Assembly: GCF_024584515.1 (NCBI RefSeq)
Contig: NZ_CP102173.1
Span: 1,178,001 to 1,242,000, forward strand
DNA length: 64,000 nt
Source of the DNA: Aeromicrobium wangtongii
Lineage (GTDB): Bacteria > Actinomycetota > Actinomycetes > Propionibacteriales > Nocardioidaceae
Direction of reading: 5' to 3'
Shown: positions 27,705 to 36,454 of the stretch, piece by piece
Layout of the letters: each line of letters opens with the position of its first letter
Numbering within the stretch: position 1 is the stretch's first letter
Position numbers and translations under genes: made by a program
Notes under the pieces: model-generated
Databases searched by the model: none
Told to the model about the DNA's origin: nothing
What the model saw: the letters and a program-made list of their open reading frames with translations, nothing else

Positions 27705-28556
27705 GTGCCCGAGCTTCCCGAGGTCGAGGTCGTCCGCCTCGGCATCGCCGATCACGTCGTCGGTCGCACGATCACCGGTGTGACGGTCCACGACGTCCGC
27801 TCGGTGCGTCGCCACCTGGCCGGGCCGGCCGACTTCGTCCACCGCCTCGAGGGGCGCACGGTGGTCGGCGCCGCCCGCCGCGGCAAGTACCTGTGGATGC
27901 AGCTGGACCACGGCGATGCGGTGCTGTGCCACCTGGGCATGAGCGGGCAGTTCCTGGTCTCGGACGCCGCCGCGCCGCCGCCGCGTCACCTGCGCATCAC
28001 GCTGGCCCTGGACGACGGCCGCGAGCTGCGCTTCGCCGATCAGCGCATCTTCGGCGGGATGTCGTTCAGCGAGGACGGTGCCGAGCTGCCCGCGGAGATC
28101 GCGCACATCGCCCGCGACCCGCTCGACCCCTTGTTCGACCCGGCAGAGTTCGTGACACGCATCCGCAAGCGGCAGACCGGCGTCAAGCGCGCGATCCTCG
28201 ACCAGACGCTGATCTCGGGGGTCGGCAACATCTACGCCGACGAGGCGCTGTGGCGCACACCGCTGCACTACGCCCGCAACACCCGGCACCTGCGCATCAA
28301 GGAGGTCGAGTCGCTGCTCGGCCACATCGGCGACGTCATGCGCGAGGCGCTGGCCCAGGGCGGGACGTCCTTCGACGCGCTGTACGTCAACGTCAACGGC
28401 AACAGCGGCTACTTCGACCGCTCCCTGCAGGCCTACGGGCAGGAGGGCCTGCCGTGCCAGCGCTGCGGGACGCCGATCCGTCGCGACCCGTTCATGAACC
28501 GGTCGTCGTTCTGGTGCCCCGTGTGCCAGCCGCGTCCGCGCAACGGACGGTTCTGA
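27705..28556 (+). CDS. mutM: formamidopyrimidine-DNA glycosylase
   Basis: 283 residues. The mature N-terminus PELPEVEVV supplies the catalytic proline and Glu3. Lys61 lies in [10 protein letters not shown], the HhH motif [13 protein letters not shown] is present, and a C-terminal zinc finger (CQRC to CPVC) is complete. It removes 8-oxoguanine and ring-opened purines. GTG 27705 follows rnc by seven bases. smc, which commonly follows in relatives, is absent here. Confidence 0.95.
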   Translation: MPELPEVEVVRLGIADHVVGRTITGVTVHDVRSVRRHLAGPADFVHRLEGRTVVGAARRGKYLWMQLDHGDAVLCHLGMSGQFLVSDAAAPPPRHLRITLALDDGRELRFADQRIFGGMSFSEDGAELPAEIAHIARDPLDPLFDPAEFVTRIRKRQTGVKRAILDQTLISGVGNIYADEALWRTPLHYARNTRHLRIKEVESLLGHIGDVMREALAQGGTSFDALYVNVNGNSGYFDRSLQAYGQEGLPCQRCGTPIRRDPFMNRSSFWCPVCQPRPRNGRF

Positions 28557-28569
28557 CTACGCTGGCGCC

Positions 28570-29040
28570 ATGTCATTGACTCTCCAGCCCATGACGCCTG
28601 AGCAGTTCGCGTCCTGGAACGAGAAGCTGATCGTCAGCTACGCCCACGACAAGGTGGAAGCCGGCGCCTGGCCCGAGCGCGGCGCCGTCGAGCGTTCTCG
28701 CCACGACATCGGCGCAGACCTGCCGCTGGGCCTGGACACCCCCGGCCACGACCTGTTCGTCGCTCGGTCCGAGGGTCGTGACGTCGGCTGGCTGTGGCTG
28801 GCCACCGACACCACGGGGCCCGCGCCGCAGGCGTTCATCCACGACATCGAGGTGGTCGAGGGCGAGCGCGGCCGCGGTCTCGGCCGGGCCCTGCTCGAGG
28901 CGGCGGAGGCGTGGTGCGCCGATCACAGCATCGCCGTCCTGAAGCTGCACGTGTTCGCCCACAACGAGGCAGCGGTCGGTCTCTACGAGTCGTCCGGGTT
29001 CGAGACGACCGACCTGTCCATGGCCAAGCAGATCCGATGA
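28570..29040 (+). CDS. GNAT family N-acetyltransferase
   Basis: 156 residues. The acetyl-CoA loop GERGRGLGRALLEAAE and the C-terminal NEAAVGLYESSGFETT are standard for GNAT enzymes. It lies between mutM and dgt on the same strand, and its stop overlaps the dgt start (ATGA). Acceptor unknown. Confidence 0.82.
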   Translation: MSLTLQPMTPEQFASWNEKLIVSYAHDKVEAGAWPERGAVERSRHDIGADLPLGLDTPGHDLFVARSEGRDVGWLWLATDTTGPAPQAFIHDIEVVEGERGRGLGRALLEAAEAWCADHSIAVLKLHVFAHNEAAVGLYESSGFETTDLSMAKQIR

Positions 29041-30269
29041 CCCACGACCCGTACGGCGACGAGGCGTACGAGCGTTACGTCGACGAGCCGCCCAAGCGCT
29101 CCGGCCGCACCTCGTTCGAGCGCGATCGTGGCCGCATCGTGCACTCCGCGGCGCTGCGTCGGCTCTCGGCCAAGACCCAGGTCATGGGTGCAGGCTTCGA
29201 CGACTTCGTCCGCAACCGGCTGACGCACTCCCTGGAGGTTGCGCAGGTCGCCCGCGAGCTGGGCAAGGCGCTGGGCTGCGATCCGGAGATCGTCGACTCC
29301 GCCGCACTGGCCCACGACCTGGGGCATCCGCCGTTCGGCCACAACGGCGAGGTCGCGCTGGACGAGGCGGCGCAGTCGTGCGGCGGGTTCGAGGGCAATG
29401 CGCAGACGCTGCGGATCCTGAGCCGGCTGGAGTCCAAGACCTTCGCACCGGACGGCCGCAGTGTCGGGCTCAACCTCACCCGCGGGACGCTGTCGGCGTG
29501 CGTGAAGTATCCGTGGCGGCGCGGCGAGGACACGGACGGCTCCGGCAAGTTCGGCGTGTACGCCGACGATCTGCCGGTGTTCGAGTGGCTGCGGGACGGT
29601 GCGCCGGCGCGGCGGCGTCCGATCGAGGCGCAGGTCATGGACCTGTCCGACGACATCGCCTACTCGGTGCACGATGTCGAGGACGGTGTCGTGGGCGGCT
29701 GGTTCGGGCTGCGCGTCGGCGACCTGGACATCGCGTCGATCCATGACGTCGCGCGCGACTGGTACGACCCGACCGCCACCGACGACCGCCTCGACGCGGC
29801 TCTCGCGCGGCTCGAGGAGATGCCCGAGTGGCCGACGACCTCCTTCGACGGCCGCCGGGCCGAGCGCGCCGTGCTCAAGAGCCTGACCAGTGCGCTGATC
29901 GGCCGGTTCGCGAACGCCGCGGAGGGGGCGACGATCGAGGCGTGGGGCAGTGGTCCGCTGACCCGGTACGGCGCCGACCTCGAGGTGCCGGTCGACACCA
30001 GGGACGAGATCACGGTGCTCAAGTCGATCGCAGCGCACTACGTCATGCGGTCGGACGACCGGGCCATGATGCTCGGGCAGCAACGCGAGCTGTTGCACGA
30101 GCTGGTCAGGGCGCTCGACCGGTCGGAGGGCCGCGAGCTCGAGGCCGAGTTCGCCCAGGACTTCGCCGAGGCCCAGGACGACGCCGCGCGTCGGCGGGTC
30201 GTGATCGACCAGGTGGCCAGCCTCACGGACGTCTCGGCGCGCGCCTGGGGCCTGCGGCTGCTGGGCTGA
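29037..30269 (+). CDS. dgt: deoxyguanosinetriphosphate triphosphohydrolase-like protein
   Basis: 410 residues with an HD phosphohydrolase core: His64 in RLTHSLEV, His93-Asp94 in LAHDLGHPPFGHNGE, and a later conserved Asp in MDLSDDIAYSVHDVEDG. The family cleaves dNTPs to nucleoside and tripolyphosphate. ATG 29037 overlaps the previous stop. Its place directly before dnaG is conserved in actinobacteria and suggests nucleotide-pool control near replication, which is an inference. Confidence 0.9.
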   Translation: MTHDPYGDEAYERYVDEPPKRSGRTSFERDRGRIVHSAALRRLSAKTQVMGAGFDDFVRNRLTHSLEVAQVARELGKALGCDPEIVDSAALAHDLGHPPFGHNGEVALDEAAQSCGGFEGNAQTLRILSRLESKTFAPDGRSVGLNLTRGTLSACVKYPWRRGEDTDGSGKFGVYADDLPVFEWLRDGAPARRRPIEAQVMDLSDDIAYSVHDVEDGVVGGWFGLRVGDLDIASIHDVARDWYDPTATDDRLDAALARLEEMPEWPTTSFDGRRAERAVLKSLTSALIGRFANAAEGATIEAWGSGPLTRYGADLEVPVDTRDEITVLKSIAAHYVMRSDDRAMMLGQQRELLHELVRALDRSEGRELEAEFAQDFAEAQDDAARRRVVIDQVASLTDVSARAWGLRLLG

Positions 30270-30312
30270 CGCGGCCCACGGGGTGCGGGCGGTCCGGACT
30301 ACCATTCACCTC

Positions 30313-32211
30313 ATGGCCGGGCGCATCAAGGACGAGGACATCCAGCTCGTCCGTGAACGCACCCGCATCGACGAGGTCGTCGAGCAGTACGTGACGCTCA
30401 AGAACGCCGGCGGCGGTTCCCGCAAGGGACTGTGCCCGTTCCACGACGAGAAGTCGCCGTCGTTCAACGTGCGCCCCTCCGTCGGCTCCTACCACTGCTT
30501 CGGCTGCGGGGCCGGCGGCGACGTCTTCAAGTTCGTGATGGAGATCGAGGGCCTCAGCTTCGTCGAGACCGTCGAGCGACTCGCGGCCAAGAGCGGCATC
30601 ACGCTGCGCTACGAGGACGGCGGCACGCCGGGACCGCGCCGCGATCCCAACCAGCGTCCTCGGCTGCTCGCCGCGCACCGCGAGGCGGGGGAGTTCTACG
30701 CCGCGACCCTGCAGTCGTCGCCGGATGCCCAGGCGGGCCGCCAGTTCGTCAAGGACCGCGGCTTCGACCAGGCTGCCGCCGAGAAGTTCGGCATGGGCTT
30801 CGCGCCGCGCGGGGGCGAGCAGCTCGTCGCGCACCTGAAGTCCAAGGGCTTCACCGACGACGAGCTGGTCGTCGGCGGACTGGCGTCGCGCGGCAACCGC
30901 GGCCTGTACGACCGCTTCCGCGGCCGCCTGCTGTGGCCGATCCGGGAGATGACCGGCGAGGTGATCGGCTTCGGCGCCCGCCGGATGTTCGACGACGACC
31001 GGGTCGAGGCCAAGTACCTCAACACGTCCGAGACGCCCATCTACAAGAAGAGCCAGGTGCTCTACGGCCTCGACCTGGCCCGCCGGTCGATCTCCTCCTC
31101 CGGCCAGGCCGTCATCGTCGAGGGCTACACCGACGTCATGGCCTGCCACGAGGCCGGCGTGACCACGGCCGTGGCGACCTGCGGCACCGCCTTCGGCGAG
31201 GACCACGCCCGCGTCATGCGCCGGCTGATGCTGGACGACCAGGCGTTCCACGGCGAGGTGATCTTCACCTTCGACGGTGACGAGGCCGGCCAGCGCGCCG
31301 CGATCAAGACCTTCAACGGCGACCAGCAGTTCGTCGCCCAGACCTATGTCGCGGTCGAGCCGCGCGGGATGGATCCGTGCGACCTGCGGCTGGCCGATGG
31401 CGACGCCGCGGTCCGCGAGCTCGTGGCCTCCCGCATCCCGCTGTACCGCTTCGTGCTGGAGAACATGCTCAGCAAGTACGACCTCGACCGCGGCGACCAG
31501 CGCGTCGACGCCGTGCGCGAGGCGGTCACGCTGGCCTCCGCGATCCGCGACCGCTCCAAGGTCGACGAGCTGCTGCGCGAGATCGCCGGCCGGGTGGGCA
31601 CCGACGTCGACCAGGTGCGCAGCGAGCACCGTCGCCGGATGGCGATCGCCGCGAAGGCCACACCGGGGCAGCAGCCCGTCAGGCCCGGCCAGGCCGAGGC
31701 CCCGGCGCCCCCGCCGCCGTCGCCGGCGGTCAACTTCGGGCTGCCGCAGTTCGCCGACGAGCGCGAGGCGCTCAAGGCGATCGTGCAGCATCCGCACCTC
31801 GCCGCGAAGTACGCCGACGACCTCGACGACAACGACTTCACGCACCCGATCTCGAAGGTGCTCTGGAAGCACATCGAGGCGATGCCGTGGCCGACGGGCC
31901 CGGACAGCAACTGGCTGCCGCAGCTGGCGGACTCGGTGCATGACGAGGACGCCAAGAGGATCCTGTCGATCGCCGCGGTCGAGCCGCTGCACGCCCGGGG
32001 CAACACGGCGGCCGTGGTGATGTCGGACATCATCCGGCTGCAGATCCTGACGCTCGGGCGCCGCGTGGCCGAGGTCAAGTCCAAGCTGCAGCGCACCAAC
32101 CCGATCGACGAGGCCGAGACGTACAACCGGATGTTCGGTGAGCTGATAGCGCTCGAGCAGCAGCTGCGCGATCTGCGCGACCGCTCGCTGGCCGGCGACG
32201 TCCCCAGCTGA
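30313..32211 (+). CDS. dnaG: DNA primase
   Basis: 632 residues. The N-terminal CHC2 zinc ribbon uses Cys41, His44, Cys62 and Cys65 (CPFHDEKSPSF and YHCFGCGAGGD). The TOPRIM core begins at VIVEGYTDVMA near residue 268, with the FTFDGDEAGQRA acidic motif after it. A Pro-rich linker (about 455-475) joins a C-terminal helical helicase-binding domain. It makes RNA primers at the fork. ATG 30313 is chosen over an in-frame start ten codons upstream. Confidence 0.96.
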   Translation: MAGRIKDEDIQLVRERTRIDEVVEQYVTLKNAGGGSRKGLCPFHDEKSPSFNVRPSVGSYHCFGCGAGGDVFKFVMEIEGLSFVETVERLAAKSGITLRYEDGGTPGPRRDPNQRPRLLAAHREAGEFYAATLQSSPDAQAGRQFVKDRGFDQAAAEKFGMGFAPRGGEQLVAHLKSKGFTDDELVVGGLASRGNRGLYDRFRGRLLWPIREMTGEVIGFGARRMFDDDRVEAKYLNTSETPIYKKSQVLYGLDLARRSISSSGQAVIVEGYTDVMACHEAGVTTAVATCGTAFGEDHARVMRRLMLDDQAFHGEVIFTFDGDEAGQRAAIKTFNGDQQFVAQTYVAVEPRGMDPCDLRLADGDAAVRELVASRIPLYRFVLENMLSKYDLDRGDQRVDAVREAVTLASAIRDRSKVDELLREIAGRVGTDVDQVRSEHRRRMAIAAKATPGQQPVRPGQAEAPAPPPPSPAVNFGLPQFADEREALKAIVQHPHLAAKYADDLDDNDFTHPISKVLWKHIEAMPWPTGPDSNWLPQLADSVHDEDAKRILSIAAVEPLHARGNTAAVVMSDIIRLQILTLGRRVAEVKSKLQRTNPIDEAETYNRMFGELIALEQQLRDLRDRSLAGDVPS

Positions 32212-32286
32212 CGGACGTCCCGCCCGCCTCCACAGGGACGCGTCGGACGGGTGCCACGGCCCGTCTGGACGGCCCACGCTGGCGGC

Positions 32287-32865
32287 ATGGATCGATTCGT
32301 CCGAACCCTGATGGCCGCGCCGGCGCTCTCCGCGGCCCAGGAGCAGCTGCTGGCCCGTCAGGCGCGCGACGGGGACCTCGAGGCCCGGGAGGCTCTGATC
32401 ACCTCCGGAATGCGTTCTGTGGCCCTCAGGGCGCGGATGCTGGGCCTGCAGGGGGAGGACCTGCGTGATGCCGTGCAGTCAGGCGCCGTGGGCCTCATCC
32501 GTGCCGTCGACCGGTTCGATCCCGACCGGGGTGTGCGGCTGTCGACGTACGCGTGGCGGTGGATCGGTGCGGAGATGATGCGCACACCGCATCGGGAGCT
32601 TCCGCTGGACGACATCGAGCCGCTGGCCGACGGCCCCGTGGCTGGGAGCTGCGGGCCGTTGCTGGCGCCTCTGACGGCGGTGGAGGCGCAGGTGGTCGTC
32701 CTGCGATTCGGGCTGGGATCGCAGGGCTCATCGCCCATGAGCCGCCGCGCCGCCGCGGACCATCTGGGGCTCACCATCTCGCAGGTTCGGACCATCGAGG
32801 GGAAGGCGATGCGACAACTCCGAAGGGGGCTTGCTAAGGTTGGTGACCGTGCTCCTCACCAGTGA
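32287..32865 (+). CDS. small sigma-70 family protein (regions 2 and 4 only)
   Basis: 192 residues. Region 2 is RpoD-like (AVDRFDPDRGVRLSTYAWRWI, residues 74-93), and region 4 has MSRRAAADHLGLTISQVRTIEGKAMRQLRRG near the end. Regions 1.1 and 3 are missing, which is unusual for a factor whose region 2 looks RpoD-type rather than ECF-type. It lies 75 bp after dnaG, the relative position of rpoD in some bacteria. Its 3' end contains a possible tRNA-Asn promoter. Confidence 0.72.
   Translation: MDRFVRTLMAAPALSAAQEQLLARQARDGDLEAREALITSGMRSVALRARMLGLQGEDLRDAVQSGAVGLIRAVDRFDPDRGVRLSTYAWRWIGAEMMRTPHRELPLDDIEPLADGPVAGSCGPLLAPLTAVEAQVVVLRFGLGSQGSSPMSRRAAADHLGLTISQVRTIEGKAMRQLRRGLAKVGDRAPHQ
32811..32840 (+). 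promoter_or_regulatory. putative tRNA-Asn promoter inside the sigma gene
   Basis: A -10-like TAAGGT (32835-32840) lies 18 bp after GCGACA (32811-32816), with the tRNA starting 34 bp downstream. The -35 match is partial. Confidence 0.35.
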
Positions 32866-32873
32866 GAAGCCGA

Positions 32874-32946
32874 TCCCCCATAGCTCAATTGGCAGAGCAT
32901 TCGACTGTTAATCGGAGGGTTCTTGGTTCGAGTCCAAGTGGGGGAG
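32874..32946 (+). tRNA. tRNA-Asn (anticodon GTT)
   Basis: The acceptor TCCCCCA pairs with TGGGGGA, the anticodon loop CTGTTAA gives GTT, and the T-loop is TTCGAGT. The discriminator is G946 of this stretch (32946). CCA is not encoded. A strong terminator follows ten bases later. Confidence 0.94.
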
Positions 32947-32955
32947 CAGGACCCA

Positions 32956-32983
32956 CGAAACCCCCGCCTCGGCGGGGGTTTCG
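32956..32983 (+). terminator. intrinsic terminator after tRNA-Asn
   Basis: CGAAACCCCCGCC (32956-32968) pairs perfectly with GGCGGGGGTTTCG (32971-32983). The descending arm supplies TTT before a short T-containing tail. Confidence 0.85.
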
Positions 32984-33056
32984 TCGTTCATCACCGCATT
33001 TCTCCGGGCCCTTCGGCCCCAGACGTGGTGGCGCGGCCCGGTTAGCGTCACCACTG

Positions 33057-33728
33057 ATGGAGCACGATCACGGCTGGCGCGAGGTCGAGCCCGACGGTGA
33101 GACGCGGTGGCCCATGGCGGCCGCCGTCGTGGTCGCCATGGGCGTGACCATCTCGCTGCCGAGCGACCTGCGGCTGGGTGGCCCCTGGGTGCTGCCCGTC
33201 ATCTCGGGCCTCCTGCTCGTCGCGCTGCTCGCGGGGGACCCGGGACGGATCTCGCGGCGGACCACCGAGCTGCGGGTGGCCTCGGTGGCGCTGATCACCG
33301 TGCTGTCGGTGGGGGCGATGTGGTCGACGTTTCGGCTCGTCGTCGACATCCTCGACGCGGGTCCGACGACGGACTCGGCTACGGAGCTGCTCCAGGCGAG
33401 CGCCTGCGTCTGGTTGGGCACCGTCATCGCCTGTGCACTGCTCTACTTCGAGCTCGACTGCGGAGGGGCCGCTGCGCGCGCGGAGCGGATGCCGCGCAGT
33501 CCCGATCTGGCCTTCCCGCAGCAGCTCAATCCCGGGGTGGGTCCCGACGGGTGGCGCCCGCACTTCGTGGACTATCTCTACCTCGGGCTGACCAACGCCA
33601 CGGCGTTCAGCCCGACCGACGTCATGCCGCTGGCGCGGTGGGCCAAGATGGTCATGTCGTTCCAGGCCGTGACGTCACTGGTCATCACGGGCCTGGTCGT
33701 CGCGCGCGCGGTGAACGTCCTTCGCTGA
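33057..33728 (+). CDS. DUF1345-like membrane protein
   Basis: 223 residues with about four membrane segments: two closely spaced near the N-terminus (about 20-60), one around 75-95 and one around 110-130. The C-terminal YLYLGLTNATAFSPTDVMPLARWAK is a conserved pore-like segment before a last helix. This arrangement recalls DUF1345 and two-pore-type helices. ATG 33057 is chosen because upstream codons cover the tRNA-Asn terminator. Function unknown. Confidence 0.6.
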   Translation: MEHDHGWREVEPDGETRWPMAAAVVVAMGVTISLPSDLRLGGPWVLPVISGLLLVALLAGDPGRISRRTTELRVASVALITVLSVGAMWSTFRLVVDILDAGPTTDSATELLQASACVWLGTVIACALLYFELDCGGAAARAERMPRSPDLAFPQQLNPGVGPDGWRPHFVDYLYLGLTNATAFSPTDVMPLARWAKMVMSFQAVTSLVITGLVVARAVNVLR

Positions 33729-33764
33729 GCGCGCGGACCGGTTTCGCCCGCTGCAGCACGACCC

Positions 33765-34520
33765 TCACTGACCCCACTGCAGCGAGAAGACCTCGAAGGA
33801 CGCTGCGTGGGTCGTGCCGAGCCGCCCGCCGGTCGGGCGCGACACGCCCTCGAGGAACTCGGCGGGGTCGAAGTTCTCCCAGCCCAGTCCCTCGATGTAC
33901 GCCCGGTGCGCTGCAAGCGACTCCACGCCGCGGTCGAACGTGTCGGTGGTGTCGACCGCGTGGGTCGCATCGGGCGATCCCGCCGCCCACACCTGCTTCA
34001 CACCGCCCCACGGCTCGACGCCCTCGATCAGCTGATCGGAGAAGACCCACCGGTTGCCGGCGTCCCCGGCGGAGTTGAGCGCCGCCCGGCCGACGGCCAT
34101 GTGATCGGGCTGGTTGGGCGCCGAGCCGCCCCAGGTCTCGCGGAAGTTGTTCGTGATGATCACCTCGGGCCGGTGCAGCCGGACGACTCCGGTGATCGCG
34201 TGCCGCAGTGCGACGCCGTACTCCAGCACGCCGTCGGGCAGCCCGAGGAAGTCGACCGTGTCGACGCCGACGATCCGGGCCGACTCGATCTGCTCGGCCA
34301 CGCGCACCATGCGGCACTCCTCCGGCGGGAGGGCGTCGATGCCTGCTTCGCCGCTGGTGACCATGCAGTAGACGACCGTCTTGCCCTGATCGGTCCACCG
34401 GGCGACCGCAGCCGCCGTCCCGAACTCGACGTCGTCCGGGTGCGCCACGACCACGAGGGCGCGTTCCCAGCTCTCGTCGACGGGTTCCAGCGGTGCGGGT
34501 CCATCAGGTGAGGAGTCCAT
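33765..34520 (-). CDS. PIG-L/LmbE family deacetylase
   Basis: 251 residues. The zinc-binding AHPDDVEFG motif (His27, Asp29-Asp30) and a later NQPDHMAVGRAAL match metal-dependent de-N-acetylases, the family of MshB and Mca in mycothiol metabolism. Nothing nearby names the substrate. Both MshB-like sugar deacetylation and a different N-acetyl substrate are possible. ATG 34520 is preceded by a weak site, and the gene is divergent from tRNA-Met. Confidence 0.82.
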   Translation of the reverse strand: MDSSPDGPAPLEPVDESWERALVVVAHPDDVEFGTAAAVARWTDQGKTVVYCMVTSGEAGIDALPPEECRMVRVAEQIESARIVGVDTVDFLGLPDGVLEYGVALRHAITGVVRLHRPEVIITNNFRETWGGSAPNQPDHMAVGRAALNSAGDAGNRWVFSDQLIEGVEPWGGVKQVWAAGSPDATHAVDTTDTFDRGVESLAAHRAYIEGLGWENFDPAEFLEGVSRPTGGRLGTTHAASFEVFSLQWGQ

Positions 34521-34547
34521 GTCGGTAGGCTAAGCCCGCATTCCCAT

Positions 34548-34624
34548 GGGGCGGTAGCTCAGCTGGTCAGAGCACGGGACTCATAATCCCTTGGTCGCGG
34601 GTTCGAGCCCCGCCCGCCCTACCA
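34548..34624 (+). tRNA. tRNA-Met (anticodon CAT)
   Basis: The acceptor GGGGCGG pairs with CCGCCCT, the anticodon loop CTCATAA gives CAT, the T-loop is TTCGAGC, and CCA is encoded at 34622-34624. The G1-U72 pair and the arms look like elongator Met rather than initiator. A tRNA-Ile with a modified CAT anticodon cannot be excluded by eye. Confidence 0.88.
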
Positions 34625-34627
34625 GAG

Positions 34628-34933
34628 CTACAGACCGAAGGTCGATCGCTGATCGGCCGGCACGAGCTCCACGAACTCCGGGTTGTCCCGGATGACCTTC
34701 GGCACGAACGGGCAGTACGGCAGCACCGTGCCGCCGCGTGCGGCGATCTCGGACAGGGCGCCGGAGATCAGCTGCCCGCCGATGCCGCGGCCCTCGAACT
34801 GCGGGTAGACCCGGGTGTGCGGGAGGGCGTACTCGTCCCCGTGCTTGCGGTAGTCGACGTAGCCCGCCAGGTCGCCGTCGACGGTGATCTCGAAGCGTGA
34901 GTCGAGCGCATTGTCGTGGATCTCGGTCGTCAT
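34628..34933 (-). CDS. small GNAT-like N-acetyltransferase (YjdJ type)
   Basis: 101 residues of the single-domain COG2388 type. It has YPQFEGRGIGGQLISGAL as the acetyl-CoA loop and a C-terminal VLPYCPFVPKVIRDNPEF signature. It is much shorter than ordinary GNATs and lacks an obvious acceptor-binding half. It is tail to tail with tRNA-Met, three bases apart. Confidence 0.82.
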   Translation of the reverse strand: MTTEIHDNALDSRFEITVDGDLAGYVDYRKHGDEYALPHTRVYPQFEGRGIGGQLISGALSEIAARGGTVLPYCPFVPKVIRDNPEFVELVPADQRSTFGL

Positions 34934-35035
34934 TCGACATTCCCTCGTGAAGATGTTGTCCGGTCACCCAAAAGTACGACACAATGGTCCCGGATGTTCC
35001 CGAGACGCTGGGGAAGGCGACCTAGGGAGGCATCC

Positions 35036-35551
35036 ATGAACTTGTCTTCGCCGACGACCCCGACGCGGGGTGTGCTGTTTGTGCACTCATCCACGTCTGC
35101 CCTGTGCCCGCATGTCGAGTGGGCGGTGGCAGGCGTGCTCGGTGGCACGCCCGATTTCAGCTGGGTCGCGCAGCCGGCAGAGCCCGGCACCTACCGCGCG
35201 GAGCTGTCGTGGCAGGCCCGGTCGGGCACTGCGGCCAAGCTGGCGTCCGCGCTGCGGGGCTGGGAGCAGCTGCGGTTCGAGGTCACCGAGGAGCCCACCG
35301 CGTCCAGCGAGGGCGCGCGCTACTCGTACACGCCGGACCTGGGCATCTTCCACGCCCTGACCGGCCTGCACGGCGACATCCTCATCCCCGAGGACCGCAT
35401 CAAGGCGTTCCGGGTCAAGGTCGCGCTGGGTGAGATCGACATGGACACGGCGCTCGACGGGCTGCTGGGCGTGGCGTGGGACGCCGAGCTCGAGCCGTTC
35501 CGGCACGCCGGCGAGGGCGCCCCGGTGCGCTGGCTGCACCAGGTGATCTGA
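35036..35551 (+). CDS. DUF3145 family protein
   Basis: 171 residues. The start RGVLFVHSSTSALCPHVEWAVAG and the run to the C-terminal EPFRHAGEGAPVRWLHQVI match DUF3145, an actinobacterial family of unknown function. No signal peptide or membrane segment. ATG 35036 has an AGGGAGG site. A possible promoter (TTGTCC, 18 bp, CACAAT; 34956-34985) lies in the gap shared with the divergent GNAT gene. Confidence 0.85.
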   Translation: MNLSSPTTPTRGVLFVHSSTSALCPHVEWAVAGVLGGTPDFSWVAQPAEPGTYRAELSWQARSGTAAKLASALRGWEQLRFEVTEEPTASSEGARYSYTPDLGIFHALTGLHGDILIPEDRIKAFRVKVALGEIDMDTALDGLLGVAWDAELEPFRHAGEGAPVRWLHQVI

Positions 35552-35558
35552 GCCGGGC

Positions 35559-36365
35559 TCAGCCGATCGTGACCTTGATCGTCGGGGTCGTCTCGCCGGT
35601 CACGGTGTTCTTGATCCGGAACGTCCGCTCGCCGGTGCGCGAGGTGTAGAGCTCGGTACGGAAGATGCCGCCGTCCCGGATCTGCGTCTGGATCGGGAAG
35701 TCGTCCCAGCCGGCACCGGAGCCGTCCTTGACCTCCACCTGCAGGGTCTGACCGTCCGGGCTGCCCGGGAACGCCCCGCTGAGCAGGAAGCGCTCACCGG
35801 GGGCCACCCGCTCGCTGGACGTGTTGATGGTCGGCTTCGGGTCGTCGGTCGGCGTCGCCTTCTTCGGCGCGGCCTTCTTCTTCGTGGCCGGCTCGGGCTT
35901 CGGGGTGGGCGTGGCCGTCACGCCGATCGCCGGCAGGTCGACCTTGCTGATGCCGGTCGCGCTCACGAGGGCCGCGCCGCCCAGGCCCACCGCACCGCCG
36001 ATCACCAGGCCGAAGAACACGAAGGTCGCCGCGAATGTGCGCAGCTTGGTGCGGCGCACCTCCGGGTCGTGGTGGATCACCGGTGCGGGCTGGGACGCGG
36101 CGGACGGGTGGGACGCAGCGGCGCCACTGTCGTGATTGACCACGGCATCGATGGCGTCCTGCACGGTGGTCATCGAGTCGATGGTCGTGTCCGAGAGGTA
36201 GACGCCGAAGCGTCGACCCAGCTCCTCGCCCACCTCCACGATCGCGATCGAGTCCGTGCCGAGGTCCTTGAGCTTCGCGGACGGGACGACGGCGTCGGCG
36301 GGGCACCCGACGACGCGCACCAAGATGTCGGTGAGCTGCTCACGGACCGAGGAGGGAGAGGGCAC
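35559..36365 (-). CDS. membrane-anchored acyl-carrier-protein fusion
   Basis: 268 residues in three parts. Residues 1-78 are an acyl-carrier domain whose phosphopantetheine site is Ser39 in LGTDSIAIVE. Residues about 109-135 form one membrane helix with an Arg/Lys flank on the ACP side, so the ACP should face the cytoplasm. A Pro/Lys/Thr linker (150-182) leads to an outside beta-rich domain (185-268). No synthase, ligase or phosphopantetheinyl transferase gene is adjacent. It may carry an acyl group at the membrane, which is an inference. Confidence 0.7.
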   Translation of the reverse strand: MPSPSSVREQLTDILVRVVGCPADAVVPSAKLKDLGTDSIAIVEVGEELGRRFGVYLSDTTIDSMTTVQDAIDAVVNHDSGAAASHPSAASQPAPVIHHDPEVRRTKLRTFAATFVFFGLVIGGAVGLGGAALVSATGISKVDLPAIGVTATPTPKPEPATKKKAAPKKATPTDDPKPTINTSSERVAPGERFLLSGAFPGSPDGQTLQVEVKDGSGAGWDDFPIQTQIRDGGIFRTELYTSRTGERTFRIKNTVTGETTPTIKVTIG

Positions 36366-36454
36366 GCGCTCAGTCTACCGAGACGGCGCCGCCGATCACG
36401 TCACACTCACGGCAAGGCCCGGACTGTTGTTCGCCGCCGTTCTAGACTTGATCG

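Noticed and set aside
35559-36365. Part of a polyketide or non-ribosomal peptide cluster
   Set aside because: No synthase, adenylation or thioesterase module lies nearby; the ACP is single and membrane-linked.
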